64,000 bases of DNA, from the NCBI RefSeq assembly GCF_000022145.1, contig NC_011891.1:4694501-4758500 (forward strand). The letters run 5' to 3'. The stretch comes from Anaeromyxobacter dehalogenans 2CP-1. Lineage in GTDB: Bacteria; Myxococcota; Myxococcia; Myxococcales; Anaeromyxobacteraceae. This document shows positions 1-8,556 of the stretch, piece by piece (positions within the stretch are counted from its first letter, which is position 1; each line of letters starts with the position of its first letter). Both the position numbers and the translations under genes were made by a program. The notes below the pieces were generated by a model. The model searched no databases and was not told where the DNA came from. It saw nothing but the letters and a program-made list of their open reading frames with translations.

Positions 1-21
1 AGCCGCAGCAGCCGGGCCCGT

Positions 22-1038
22 GTGGTGAAGCTCCCCGTGCGTCGTTCGCGGGCGAGCGCCCGCCCGCGCCCCCGCACCCAGGATCTCGTCGCCTACGGCC
101 GCACCGTCGTCGAGGCCGAGGCGCGCGCCATCGGCGCGGTCCCCCTCGACGACGCCTTCGCCACCGCCGTCCGCTGGATCCTCGGCTGCAAGGGCCGGGT
201 GGTGGTGACGGGGATGGGCAAGCCGGGCTTCGTGGCCCAGAAGATCTCCGCCACGCTGGCCTCCACCGGCACCCCTTCGCTCTATGTCCACCCGGCCGAG
301 GCCGCGCACGGCGACCTGGGCCGCATCGCGCGCGACGACCTGGTCTTCGCGCTCTCGAACTCGGGCGAGACCGAGGAGATCCTCCGGCTGCTCCCGTCGC
401 TCAAGAAGATCGGGGCGAAGATCGTCGCGATCACCGCCGATCGCGCCAACCGGCTGGCGCGGGCGGCGGACCTGGTCATCGCCATCGGGAACGTCGAGGA
501 GGCCTGCCCCATGGGCCTCGCCCCGACCGCGTCCACCGCGGTGCTGCTGGCGGTGGGCGACGCGATCTCGATGACGGTGCTCGCGAACCGCCCGTTCGAC
601 CGCGAGGAGTACGCGCTGTTCCACCCGGGCGGCAAGCTCGGGCGCGGGCTGATGAAGGTGCACGAGCTGATGCGCGGCGAGAGCTCGAACCCAGTGGTGC
701 GCGAGGACGCTCCGCTCGCCGCCGCGGTGGCGGTGATGACCGAGACGCCCGGCCGCCCCGGCGCGACCTCGGTGGTCGCCGCCGACGGCACGCTGGTGGG
801 CATCTTCACCGACGGTGACCTGCGCCGCCTGGTCGAGCACGGCGAGACCGACTTCGCGCGCCCGGTCAGCTCCGCCATGTGCCGCGGCCCGAAGACGGTG
901 CGCCCCGACGCGCTGGTGGTGGACGCGGCCCGCGTGCTGCGCCAGGCGCGCATCGACCAGGTGCCGGTGGTGGACGAGGCCGGTCGCCCGGTGGGCCTGC
1001 TCGACGTGCAGGACCTCCTCGCCGCCAAGATCCTCTGA
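22..1038 (+). CDS. kdsD: Arabinose-5-phosphate isomerase (KdsD/KpsF/GutQ family)
   Basis: Interconverts D-ribulose 5-phosphate and D-arabinose 5-phosphate, the first step toward the Kdo of lipopolysaccharide; cytoplasmic. The 338-residue protein has the family architecture: an N-terminal SIS domain (about residues 40-190, with the GMGK motif at 64-67 and the LSNSGETEE sugar-phosphate loop near 111) followed by a CBS pair (about 222-338) ending in DVQDLLAAKIL. The usual GMGKSG reads GMGKPG here. The reading frame is open back to base 1, so the true start may lie upstream of the window; GTG at 22 gives a length close to the family norm (about 325). The next gene starts 7 bases after the stop, so the two are probably cotranscribed. 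Confidence 0.9.
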   Translation: MVKLPVRRSRASARPRPRTQDLVAYGRTVVEAEARAIGAVPLDDAFATAVRWILGCKGRVVVTGMGKPGFVAQKISATLASTGTPSLYVHPAEAAHGDLGRIARDDLVFALSNSGETEEILRLLPSLKKIGAKIVAITADRANRLARAADLVIAIGNVEEACPMGLAPTASTAVLLAVGDAISMTVLANRPFDREEYALFHPGGKLGRGLMKVHELMRGESSNPVVREDAPLAAAVAVMTETPGRPGATSVVAADGTLVGIFTDGDLRRLVEHGETDFARPVSSAMCRGPKTVRPDALVVDAARVLRQARIDQVPVVDEAGRPVGLLDVQDLLAAKIL

Positions 1039-1045
1039 CCCCGCC

Positions 1046-1753
1046 GTGGCCCGCGCCCCCCGCCCGCGCGCCGTCCCTCCCCGCCCCGCGCACCGCGCGC
1101 GGAGCCTCCCGCGGGAGCGCGCGCTCGTCTCGGCGGTGGTGGAGACCTGCCACCGGCTGGCCGCGCTCGACCTCATCGGCGCGGGCGAGGGGAACGTCTC
1201 GGTGCGGCTCGGGCCGGACGCGTTCCTGGTCACCGCCTCGGGCGTGAACAAGGGGCAGCTCCGGCCCGGACACGTGCTGCGCATCGACGGCGACGGCGCG
1301 GTGACCCGCGGCGCGGGCCGCCCCTCGACCGAGCTGCGGATGCACCTCGCCGCCTACGCGGCGCGGCCGGACGTGGAGGCCATCGTCCACGCCCACCCCA
1401 TCACCGCGGTGGCGCTCACCGTCGCGGGCGCGCCGCCGCCGAACGACCTCGTGCCGGAGGCGGCGGTGACGCTGGGCGAGATCGCGCTCGCGCCGTTCGC
1501 GACGCCCGGCACCGGCGAGGTGCCCGCCTCGCTCGCGCCGTACCTGGCCCGCCACGACGTGCTGCTGCTCGAGCGCCACGGCGCGCTCGCGCTGGGGCGC
1601 ACGCTCGCCGAGGCGCTCGACCGGATGGAGACGCTGGAGCGGGTGGCGCGGATCGCGCTCGCCGCCCGGCTCGCGGGCCGCTGCACGCCGCTGCCCGGGG
1701 ACGCGGTGGACCGGGTGCTCCTCGCCGCCGGCAAGCCGGCGCGGAAGCGCTAG
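1046..1753 (+). CDS. Class II aldolase/adducin family protein (fuculose-phosphate aldolase-like)
   Basis: A 235-residue zinc-dependent class II aldolase-type protein, likely cleaving a sugar phosphate to a C3 unit and an aldehyde, or acting as a dehydratase/epimerase of the same fold. Visible family marks are GNVSVR (50-54), TASGVNKGQL (63-72), the catalytic acid in STELRMH (E97), and the zinc ligands HAHP (H115, H117) and H178 in LERHGAL. Start chosen at GTG 1046, just after the kdsD stop; the open frame runs further upstream inside kdsD but that part is only a shadow. Substrate is not readable from sequence. Its last 17 bases recur at 1882-1898, see the repeat entry. Confidence 0.85.
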   Translation: MARAPRPRAVPPRPAHRARSLPRERALVSAVVETCHRLAALDLIGAGEGNVSVRLGPDAFLVTASGVNKGQLRPGHVLRIDGDGAVTRGAGRPSTELRMHLAAYAARPDVEAIVHAHPITAVALTVAGAPPPNDLVPEAAVTLGEIALAPFATPGTGEVPASLAPYLARHDVLLLERHGALALGRTLAEALDRMETLERVARIALAARLAGRCTPLPGDAVDRVLLAAGKPARKR

Positions 1754-1898
1754 CGCCAGCTCGCGGTTCGACAGGCTCACCGCGAGCGTTCTCGAGCGCC
1801 GCTCGCCCCTCGACAGGCTCGGGGCGAGCGGAATCCCGAAAGCCGCTCGGGGTGAGCTCCGTCGAACCCCGAGCGAGGTCGCGGCGCGGAAGCGCTAG
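1737..1898. repeat. 17-bp direct repeat flanking a palindrome cluster
   Basis: The sequence CGGCGCGGAAGCGCTAG occurs at 1737-1753 (end of the aldolase gene including its TAG) and again at 1882-1898 (overlapping the last bases of folK). The 128 bases between contain three palindromes. The arrangement looks like a duplication or insertion that copied the end of the aldolase gene. Confidence 0.75.
1759..1874. repeat. Three palindromic dispersed repeats with a TCGAC core
   Basis: Three inverted repeats lie in a row: 1759-1767/1779-1787 (arms GCTCGCGGT/ACCGCGAGC), 1800-1809/1821-1830 (CGCTCGCCCC/GGGGCGAGCG) and 1845-1853/1866-1874 (GCTCGGGGT/ACCCCGAGC, opposite orientation). The first two share the 11-base centre TCGACAGGCTC; the third has the related GAGCTCCGTCGA. 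Arm sequences differ between copies but stay complementary, as in mobile REP-like units. A fourth copy is at 8350-8380. They may also act as transcription terminators between the aldolase gene and convergent folK. Confidence 0.8.
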
Positions 1899-2386
1899 GG
1901 CAGCGGGTACAGGCCCGCGACCACCAGCGGCGCGCCGGGCGCGCTCGCCAGCAGCTCGGCGACCGTGCGGCCCAGCCCCGGCACCACCAGGTCCGGCGCC
2001 AGCTCGGCGAGCGGCTCGAGCACGAAGCGGCGCGCCGCGATGCCGGGGTGCGGGACCATGAGCGCGGGCGTCCGCACCACGCGATCCGCGTGGACGAGCA
2101 GGTCGAGGTCGAGCGTGCGCGGGCCCCAGCGCAGGCCGCGGCGGCGGCCGGCGGCGCGCTCGGCCGAGGCGAGCACCGCGTGCAGCGCCTCCGGCGTGAG
2201 CCCCGCCTCCAGCTCCAGCACCGCGTTCAGGTAGCGGGGCTGCGGCGGGCCCATGGGCGGCGTGTCGAACACGTGCGAGGCCCGCAGCACCGCCACGCCC
2301 GGCGAGGCGCGCAGCACGCGGGCCGCGAGCGCCAGGTTGGCCCAGCGATCGCCGAGGTTGCTGCCCACGCCCACGTACGCGCGCAC
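1895..2386 (-). CDS. folK: 6-hydroxymethyl-dihydropterin pyrophosphokinase
   Basis: Transfers pyrophosphate from ATP to 6-hydroxymethyl-7,8-dihydropterin in folate synthesis; cytoplasmic. The 163-residue protein matches HPPK in length and motifs: YVGVGSNLGDR at the N-terminus, RRGLRWGPRTLDLDLL (the signature with catalytic Asp pair) near residue 83, and VPHPGIAARRFVLEPLAE after it. GTG start at 2386. It is the last gene of the leftward run beginning at argH, 22 bases after the FAH hydrolase stop. Its stop overlaps the second copy of a 17-bp repeat. Confidence 0.92.
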   Translation of the reverse strand: MRAYVGVGSNLGDRWANLALAARVLRASPGVAVLRASHVFDTPPMGPPQPRYLNAVLELEAGLTPEALHAVLASAERAAGRRRGLRWGPRTLDLDLLVHADRVVRTPALMVPHPGIAARRFVLEPLAELAPDLVVPGLGRTVAELLASAPGAPLVVAGLYPLP

Positions 2387-2408
2387 GATTGCGCCCCTGC
2401 CCCGCCGC

Positions 2409-3161
2409 TCAGGTCACCGGGTTCCGCAGCACGCCGATCCCCGGCACCTCCACCTCCACCCAGTCGCCGCGCCGGATGGGCCCGACGCCCTCGGGCGTGC
2501 CGGTGGCGACGACGTCGCCGGGGAGCAGCGTCATGACGCCGGAGATGAACGCCACCAGCGCGTAGACGTCGAACGCCATGTCGCGGGTGTAGCCGCGCTG
2601 CCGCTCGGTGCCGTTCACCCGGCAGGCCACCGACGCGTCGAGCGGGTCGAACGCGGTCTCCACCACCGGGCCCACCGGGCAGAACGTGTCGAAGCCCTTC
2701 GCGCGCGTGAACTGCTTCTCCTCGCGCTGGATGTCGCGGGCGGTGACGTCGTTCAGGCAGGTGTAGCCGAAGATCGCGCCGCGCGCCTCGGCGGCGCTGG
2801 CGTTCGTGAGCGTCCGGCCCATCACCACGCCGAGCTCGCCCTCGTGGTGAACCTCGCGCGACTGCTCCGGGCAGCGGATCGCGTCCTGGGGCCCGATCAC
2901 CGAGGTGGAGGGCTTCAGGAAGATGAGCGGGGTGGTGGGCACCTCGTTGCCGAGCTCGCGGGCGTGCGCCACGTAGTTGCGCCCCACGCACACGACCTTG
3001 GACGGCTCCACCGGCGCGAGCAGCGTCGCCTCGGCGAGCGGCACCCCCGGCCCCTCGGGCAGGCCGCCCGCCCACGGCGCGGCGGTGAGCGGGCGCAGGA
3101 CCTCGCCCTCCACCAGCGCGTACCGGTCCACGCCGGCGCGCCGGAAGCGGCAGACCCTCAC
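2409..3161 (-). CDS. Fumarylacetoacetate hydrolase family protein
   Basis: A 250-residue member of the FAH superfamily (HpaG/YcgM-like), metal-dependent enzymes that hydrolyse or decarboxylate acyl-pyruvate-type substrates. The features seen are [33 protein letters not shown] (metal-binding Glu pair), [12 protein letters not shown] and the C-terminal [13 protein letters not shown]. Start set at GTG 3161, which overlaps the dapB stop in a GTGA arrangement (translational coupling). Substrate unknown; oxaloacetate decarboxylase or acylpyruvase activity is typical of close relatives. Sits between dapB and folK, without a clear metabolic link to lysine synthesis. Confidence 0.85.
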   Translation of the reverse strand: MRVCRFRRAGVDRYALVEGEVLRPLTAAPWAGGLPEGPGVPLAEATLLAPVEPSKVVCVGRNYVAHARELGNEVPTTPLIFLKPSTSVIGPQDAIRCPEQSREVHHEGELGVVMGRTLTNASAAEARGAIFGYTCLNDVTARDIQREEKQFTRAKGFDTFCPVGPVVETAFDPLDASVACRVNGTERQRGYTRDMAFDVYALVAFISGVMTLLPGDVVATGTPEGVGPIRRGDWVEVEVPGIGVLRNPVT

Positions 3162-3970
3162 TTCCCGCCCCGCAGGCCCAGCACGTCGGCCATGTCGTAG
3201 ACACCCGGAGGCTTGCCCGGGAGCCACGCCGCGGCGCGCGCGGCGCCCCGGGCGAACTGCTCGCGGCTGGTGGCGCGGTGGGTGATCTCCACCCGCTCGC
3301 CCTCGCCGCAGAAGAACACCGTGTGCTCGCCGACGACGTCGCCGCCGCGCAGCGTCTGGATCCCGATCTGCCAGGGCGGCCGCTCGCCCAGGATGCCGTG
3401 GCGCGTGTACGCGAGCGCGTCGGCGGGCGCGCGCCCGAGCGCCTCGGCCGCCACCTCGCCCAGCCGCACCGCGGTGCCGGAGGGCGCGTCGCGCTTGTGC
3501 TTGTGGTGGATCTCGACGATCTCGACGTCGTAGCCGTCGCCGAGGACCCGGGCGGCCTGGCGCACCAGCTCGAACACCACGTTCACGCCCACGCTCATGT
3601 TCGGCGAGAGCACCACCGGCACCTTCCGCGCCGCCTCGGCCACCTTCGCCTTCGCGTCGGGCGTGAAGCCGGTCGAGCCGATCACGAGCGCGACGCCGGC
3701 CGCGGCGCACGCCTGCGCGTGGCGCACCGAGGCCTCGTGGCTGGTGAAGTCGATCACCACGTCGGCGCCGGCGAGCGCCTTCGCGAGGTCGTCCACCACC
3801 GCCACGCCGAGCGGCTCGCCGCCCGCGAGCGTCCCCGCGTCCTTGCCGATCGCCGGGCTCCCGGCGCGCTCCACCGCGCCCGACACCGCCAGGCCGGGCG
3901 TCGCCCGCACCAGCCGGACGATCTGCGTGCCCATCCGCCCCGCGGCCCCGGTCACCACCACCTTGGTCAT
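3158..3970 (-). CDS. dapB: 4-hydroxy-tetrahydrodipicolinate reductase
   Basis: NAD(P)H-dependent reductase of the diaminopimelate/lysine pathway, using the product of dapA next door. The N-terminal Rossmann motif GAAGRMG, the ATGTTG-equivalent VIGSTGFTP, and the catalytic/substrate motif [13 protein letters not shown] are all present; 270 residues is the family length. I chose ATG 3970 over the in-frame GTG at 3979 because a CAGGGG ribosome-binding site sits 8 bases before the ATG and overlaps the GTG. Dihydrodipicolinate reductases act as tetramers in the cytoplasm. Only 15 bases separate it from the dapA stop. Confidence 0.95.
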   Translation of the reverse strand: MTKVVVTGAAGRMGTQIVRLVRATPGLAVSGAVERAGSPAIGKDAGTLAGGEPLGVAVVDDLAKALAGADVVIDFTSHEASVRHAQACAAAGVALVIGSTGFTPDAKAKVAEAARKVPVVLSPNMSVGVNVVFELVRQAARVLGDGYDVEIVEIHHKHKRDAPSGTAVRLGEVAAEALGRAPADALAYTRHGILGERPPWQIGIQTLRGGDVVGEHTVFFCGEGERVEITHRATSREQFARGAARAAAWLPGKPPGVYDMADVLGLRGGK

Positions 3971-3985
3971 GTCAGTCACCCCTGC

Positions 3986-4873
3986 TCAGGCGAGCTTCAG
4001 CCCGAAGCGCACCATCGCGTCGCGCACCTTGGCGAGGCTCGCCTCCGACACCGGCGCGAGCGGCAGGCGCAGCTCGCCGCCCGAGCGGCCGAGCAGCGCC
4101 ACCGCGGCCTTCACCGGCCCGGGGTTGGTCTCGACGAACATCATCCGGTTCAGCTCGGCCATGGCCGCCTGCTTCGCGAGCGCGCCGGCGAGGTCGCCCG
4201 AGCGCGCCGCCACCACCAGCTCCTTCATCGCGCGCGGCGCGACGTTGGCGATCACCGAGATGACGCCGTGGCCGCCGCAGGCGATGTAGGGCAGCACCGT
4301 GAAGTCGTCGCCGGAGAGGTAGGCGATCGCGTCCTTGCCGACCTTCTCGACGAGCTGGACCTGCCGGTCCATGTTCGCGGTCGCCTCCTTGATGCCGGCG
4401 ATGGCGCCCGCCTTCGCGAGCCGGGCCACGGTCTCGGGGAGCAGGTCCACCGAGGTGCGCGACGGCACGTTGTAGGCGACCACCGGGAAGCGCGTCGCCT
4501 CCCAGATCGCCTGGTAGTGCCGGAACAGCCCCTCCTGCGTGGGCTTGTTGTAGTAGGGCGTCACCACCAGCGCGGCGTCGGCGCCGAGCGTCTTCGCCAG
4601 CTTCACCGACTCGATGGCCTCGTGCGTCGCGTTCGAGCCGGCGCCGGCGATGACCAGCGCCCGGCCGCGCACCGTCTCGATGACGGTCCGGATCACGTCG
4701 GCCCGCTCGGCCGGGGTGAGCGTCACGCCCTCGCCGGTGGTGCCGCACGGCACGATGCCGTCCGTCCCCTCGGCGAGCTGCCACTCGGTCAGGTCGCGGA
4801 GGGCGCGCAGGTCCACCGCGCCGTCCTTCATCGGGGTGACGATGGCCACCATCGAACCTTCGAGTCGTCGCAT
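3986..4873 (-). CDS. dapA: 4-hydroxy-tetrahydrodipicolinate synthase
   Basis: Condenses pyruvate with aspartate semialdehyde, the committed step of DAP/lysine synthesis. The 295-residue TIM-barrel protein shows GTTGEG (44-49), YYNKPTQEG (108-116), the catalytic Tyr of YNVPSRT (Y134) and the Schiff-base Lys in GIKEAT (K162). Start ATG 4873; the frame is open further upstream but that part is antisense-type shadow inside lysA. It lies 38 bases after lysA and 15 before dapB in the same transcription unit. Confidence 0.96.
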   Translation of the reverse strand: MRRLEGSMVAIVTPMKDGAVDLRALRDLTEWQLAEGTDGIVPCGTTGEGVTLTPAERADVIRTVIETVRGRALVIAGAGSNATHEAIESVKLAKTLGADAALVVTPYYNKPTQEGLFRHYQAIWEATRFPVVAYNVPSRTSVDLLPETVARLAKAGAIAGIKEATANMDRQVQLVEKVGKDAIAYLSGDDFTVLPYIACGGHGVISVIANVAPRAMKELVVAARSGDLAGALAKQAAMAELNRMMFVETNPGPVKAAVALLGRSGGELRLPLAPVSEASLAKVRDAMVRFGLKLA

Positions 4874-4911
4874 GGCGTTCTCCCGGCCGGGGGAAGGTGC
4901 TGGATCGTAGC

Positions 4912-6195
4912 TCATCGCCGCGGGGTGCGGAACCGCTCGGCCTCGGGCTCGGGGGTCTCCCCGCGGACGAGGTCGGCATAGGTCTCGCGCCGGCGCGCCA
5001 GCCGGGCGCCGTCGCCGTCCACCAGGACCTCGGCCGCGCGCGGGCGGGAGTTGTAGTTCGAGGACATGGCGAACCCGTAGGCGCCCGCCGAGCGGACCAC
5101 CAGCAGGTCGCCCCGGACCGGCCGCGGCATGCGCCGCTTGCGCGCCAGGAAGTCCGAGGACTCGCAGATCGGGCCCACCACGTCGCAGACGATCTCCTCC
5201 GCGTCCTTCCGCGGCGCGCCGGCCGGCTCGATCTCGTGGTGCGCGTCGTAGTAGCTCGGCCGCACCAGGTCGTTCATGGCCGCGTCCACCACCACGAACA
5301 CCTTGCGACCGCTCTCCTTCACGTGGAGCACGCGGGTGACGAGCACGCCGGCGTTCCCCACCAGCACGCGCCCGGGCTCGAGCATCACCTCGCCGTCGAA
5401 GCGCGAGAGCGCCTTCTTGATGGCCCGGCCGTACTCGTCGGGGTGAGGCGGCTCCTCGTCGGCGTAGGTGATGCCGAGGCCGCCGCCCACGTCGACGTGG
5501 CCGAGCCGGATCCCCTGCTTGCCGAGATCCTTCACGAGCGAGAGGACGCGCGCGATGGCGTCCAGGAACGGACGCACCGTGGTGATCTGCGAGCCGATGT
5601 GGCAAGCGACGCCGCGGACCTCGAGCGCCGGATCCTGCGCGGCGAGCGCGTAGAGCCGGCGCGCCTCGTCCACCGACACGCCGAACTTGTTCTCGCTGAG
5701 GCCGGTGGAGATGTACGGGTGCGTCTTCGGGTCCACGTCCGGGTTCACCCGCAGCGCGACCGGCGCGCGGAGCCCCATGCGCCGCGCGACGATGGAGATC
5801 CGCGCCAGCTCCGGCGCGCTCTCCACGTTCAGCACCTTCACCCCGGACTCGAGCGCGAACGCGACCTCGTCGTCGCGCTTGCCCACCCCGCTGAACACCA
5901 CCTTGCCCGGGTGGCCGCCCGCCTTGAGCACGCGGTACAGCTCGCCGCCCGAGACGATGTCGAACCCGGAGCCGAGCCGCGCGAACAGCGACAGCACCGC
6001 CAGGTTGGAGTTCGCCTTCACCGCGTAGCACACCAGGTGGTCGAGCCCGGCCAGCGAGCGGTGCAGCACCTTCCAGTGCCGGGTGAGCGTCGCGGTCGAG
6101 TAGACGTAGAGCGGCGTGCCGTACGCCCGCGCCAGCTCCTCCACCGGGACGGCCTCGGCGTGCAGGACGCCGCGCTTGCGCTGGAAGTGGTTCAT
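4912..6195 (-). CDS. lysA: Diaminopimelate decarboxylase
   Basis: PLP enzyme making L-lysine from meso-DAP, the last step of the pathway served by dapA and dapB downstream. The 427-residue protein is the usual length and shows the PLP-binding Lys in CYAVKANSN (K60), HIGSQI, the glycine-rich DVGGGLGI loop binding PLP phosphate, EPGR, and the C-terminal Cys/Glu motif CESSDF. Its ATG overlaps the stop of the small lipoprotein gene upstream (ATGA), implying coupled translation. Confidence 0.96.
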   Translation of the reverse strand: MNHFQRKRGVLHAEAVPVEELARAYGTPLYVYSTATLTRHWKVLHRSLAGLDHLVCYAVKANSNLAVLSLFARLGSGFDIVSGGELYRVLKAGGHPGKVVFSGVGKRDDEVAFALESGVKVLNVESAPELARISIVARRMGLRAPVALRVNPDVDPKTHPYISTGLSENKFGVSVDEARRLYALAAQDPALEVRGVACHIGSQITTVRPFLDAIARVLSLVKDLGKQGIRLGHVDVGGGLGITYADEEPPHPDEYGRAIKKALSRFDGEVMLEPGRVLVGNAGVLVTRVLHVKESGRKVFVVVDAAMNDLVRPSYYDAHHEIEPAGAPRKDAEEIVCDVVGPICESSDFLARKRRMPRPVRGDLLVVRSAGAYGFAMSSNYNSRPRAAEVLVDGDGARLARRRETYADLVRGETPEPEAERFRTPRR

Positions 6196-6398
6196 GGGGT
6201 CCCCCCGGGCGCGGCCGGTGCTTCCGGCGCCGGGGCTTCGGTTGGGGTGGCCGGCGGCGCTGCGGGCGGCGAGGCGGGCGCGGCCACCGGGTGCGCCGGG
6301 GCGGGTCGCGCGGGCGGGCGCGGCGGGCCCTTCACGCCGCAGCCGGCGAGCCCGGCCGCCGCGAGCGTCGCGAGGAGCAGCTGGCGCGCGCCGCTCAT
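6192..6398 (-). CDS. Small LptM-like lipoprotein
   Basis: A 68-residue lipoprotein: short hydrophobic signal (about residues 5-19) ending in the lipobox LAGC, then [10 protein letters not shown] and a long Pro/Ala-rich tail. The CGxKGPxxxP start of the mature protein is the hallmark of LptM (YifL), which in E. coli helps the LPS translocon LptD mature at the outer membrane; that function here is by family analogy only. In many proteobacteria lptM sits beside lysA or dapF, as here. It overlaps argH (ATGA) and lysA (ATGA) at its two ends. The tail is longer and more Pro/Ala-rich than in E. coli. Confidence 0.8.
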
Positions 6399-7798
6399 CG
6401 GCGCGCCTTCCCGAGCGCCTTCTCCCAGCGGCGCAGCTCGGCGCGGACCGCCCGCGGTCCGGGTGCGCCGGGGAGCTCCCGCCGCCTCAGGCTGCGGCGG
6501 GCGTCGAAGCAGCGGAGCACGTCCTTCTCGAACCGCCGGTGGAACGTCGCCCACTCCGCCGCGGTCAGGCGCGCCATCGGCCGCCCCTCGCGCGCCGAGA
6601 ACGCGGCCGCCTTGCCCACGGCCTCGTGCGCCTCGCGGAACGGGACGCCGCGATCCACCAGGTACTCGGCCGCGTCGGTGGCGAGCGCCTCGCCGGAGCC
6701 GAGCGCCTCCTCCATCCGCGCGGCGTGGAACGTGGCCGTCTCGACCGCGCCGGCCACCGCGTCGGCGGTGAGCACCAGCGCCTCGGGCCCGCCCAGCAGC
6801 GGCCGCTTGTCCTCCTGCAGGTCGCGGTTGTACGAGAGCGGCAGGCCCTTCAGGATCGCGAGCAGCGCCACGAGGTCGCCCAGCGCGCGCCCGGCGCGGC
6901 CGCGGGCCAGCTCGCCCACGTCCGGGTTCTTCTTCTGCGGCATGAGCGAGGAGCCGGTGGCGAACGCGTCCGAGAGCGTCGCGAAGCCGAACTCCTTCGT
7001 GGTCCAGAGCACCAGCTCCTCGCCGATGCGCGAGAGGTGCACCGCGGCGAGCGCGCACGCGAACAGCAGCTCGGCGGCGCTGTCGCGGTCGGAGACCGCG
7101 TCGAGCGAGTTGTGCGTCACGCCGGCGAGGCCGAGGCGCGCGGCCACCGCCTCGCGGTCGAGCGGCAGGGTGGTGCCGGCGAGCGCGCCCGAGCCGAGCG
7201 GCGAGATGGCGGCGCGGCGGCGCACCTCGGCGAACCGCTCGCGGTCGCGCCCGAACATCTCCACGTAGGCGAGCAGGTGGTGCGCGAGCGAGACCGGCTG
7301 CGCGCGCTGCAGGTGCGTGTAGCCGGGCAGGATGGTCCGCTCGTGCGCGCGGGCCTGACCGAGGAACGCGCGCTGCAGCCGCTCCAGCGCGGCGTCGCAG
7401 CGATCGCAGGCGCCCACGATGAAGAGCCGCTCGTCGAGCGCGACCTGGTCGTTGCGGCTGCGGCCGGCGTGCAGGTAGCCCGCGTCCTTCCCCACCAGCT
7501 CGCCCAGGCGCCGCTCCACGTGCGTGTGCACGTCCTCGAGCGCCGGGTCGAAGCGGATCTTGCCGGCGGCGAACTCGGCCCGGACCTGGTCGAGCGCGGC
7601 CACGATGCGGCGGGCCGCCGCCTTCGGCACGATGCCCTGCGCCGCCAGCATGGACACGTGCGCCTGGCTGCCGCGGATGTCCTCCGCGTACAGCGCGCCG
7701 TCGTCCTGGATGGACACCGAAAGGGCCACGAGGCGAGGATCGGCCTCGCCGGCGAGCGCGGCCCGGGACACGGGTTTCGCCTTCGAATTCGCTCTCAT
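6395..7798 (-). CDS. argH: Argininosuccinate lyase
   Basis: Cleaves argininosuccinate to arginine and fumarate. The 467-residue protein carries the fumarase/aspartase superfamily signature [11 protein letters not shown] (about residue 280), [11 protein letters not shown], and the H-containing [14 protein letters not shown]. It opens the leftward run argH-lptM-lysA-dapA-dapB-FAH-folK. A TAGCGT sequence on the reverse strand (7811-7816), 12 bases before the ATG, may be its -10 element; there is no strong Shine-Dalgarno. Confidence 0.95.
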
Positions 7799-7916
7799 GC
7801 GGGGCGGAGGACGCTATCACACCCGGGCGCCACCCAGGAACCTCCGCGCGCCGCGCCGGCTCTCACCTCGCGAGCGCCGGATCCGGGCGCGACACCTTCC
7901 AGGAGAGAGGCGTCAG

Positions 7917-8324
7917 ATGGCCAGCGAGACGTTCGTCACGTTCCCCGGCGGCAAGCGGGTGGACACCACCATCGGCAACCACGTCATCCGCACCGACCAG
8001 CCGGTCGCGAGCGGCGGCGAGGACTCCGCCCCGTCGCCCTTCAACCTGTTCATGGCCGCGATCGGCACCTGCGCCGGCATCTACGTGCTCGGCTTCTGCC
8101 AGAAGCGCGAGCTGCCCACCGACGGCATCCGCCTCCGCCAGCGCGCGCACTTCGACCCGGAGACCGGCGTGCTCGCGCGCGTCGAGCTCGACATCGAGGT
8201 CCCGCCGACGTTCCCGGAGAAGTACCGCGAGGCGCTGGTCCGCGTGGCGGACCAGTGCGCGGTGAAGAAGGCGATCCAGGCGCAGCCGGCGTTCGAGGTG
8301 AAGACGGTGGTGGCGGCGGGCTGA
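7917..8324 (+). CDS. OsmC family peroxiredoxin-like protein
   Basis: A 135-residue OsmC/Ohr-superfamily protein. The two reactive cysteines of the family are present: C52 in GTCAGIYVLGFC and C114 in VADQCAVKKA, consistent with thiol-dependent peroxide reduction or a related sulfur chemistry. The start ATG 7917 has a strong AGGAGAGAGG ribosome-binding site 6 bases upstream; the open frame extends further but without a site. It lies divergent from argH, about 120 bases apart. Whether it is OsmC, Ohr or a YhfA-like member cannot be decided; the short N-terminus favours the YhfA/OsmC-like group. Confidence 0.85.
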   Translation: MASETFVTFPGGKRVDTTIGNHVIRTDQPVASGGEDSAPSPFNLFMAAIGTCAGIYVLGFCQKRELPTDGIRLRQRAHFDPETGVLARVELDIEVPPTFPEKYREALVRVADQCAVKKAIQAQPAFEVKTVVAAG

Positions 8325-8349
8325 GCCCCGCCGCCCCACGGGCGCGTTC

Positions 8350-8380
8350 CGCTCGCCCCTCGACGAGCTCGGGGCGAGCG
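8350..8380. repeat. Palindromic dispersed repeat with a TCGAC core (fourth copy)
   Basis: Arms CGCTCGCCCC (8350-8359) and GGGGCGAGCG (8371-8380) around TCGACGAGCTC. The arms are identical to those at 1800-1830; the centre differs by a few bases. It lies just after the OsmC gene. Confidence 0.8.
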
Positions 8381-8408
8381 GCAGCCGGAGACGTCCAGCA
8401 GGGAGGGG

Positions 8409-8444
8409 CCCCAGCCGCAGGCTGGGGAGGGGTGCAACCCCTCC
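8409..8444. repeat. Two back-to-back perfect hairpins with GCA loops
   Basis: CCCCAGCC-GCA-GGCTGGGG (8409-8427) is followed, sharing two bases, by GGAGGGGT-GCA-ACCCCTCC (8426-8444). Both stems are 8 perfect base pairs with the same trinucleotide loop. They adjoin the larger repeat copy at 8445-8556 that also contains GCA/TGC-looped hairpins. Confidence 0.8.
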
Positions 8445-8556
8445 CCGCGGGGACCGCTCGCGCGCCCGCGCAGGCGGGCGCGAGCGGTCACGGCCCCCGC
8501 GGAGCAGGAGTGGGGCCCCGACGGCTCCGCCGGCGGGGCGAGGGCGCAGCCCTCGT
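8445..8556 (-). repeat. Mosaic hairpin repeat, left copy (inverted relative to 10651-10766)
   Basis: Read on the reverse strand this starts AACGAGGGCTGCGCCCTCG at 8556 and runs about 64 bases with only a few differences from 10651-10714, then continues as a diverged hairpin (GACCGCTCGCGC arm at 8452-8463, partner GCGCGAGCGGTC ending at 8489) and CCCCGCGG. It reaches into the last codons of the outer-membrane protein gene: the TAA stop at 8556-8558 uses its first base. Internal modules are hairpins such as GAGGGC-TGC-GCCCTC. Confidence 0.8.

Noticed and set aside
815-1045. N-terminal extension of the aldolase gene into kdsD
   Set aside because: It is the shifted frame of kdsD and is Arg/Pro-rich; the family N-terminus begins after 1046.
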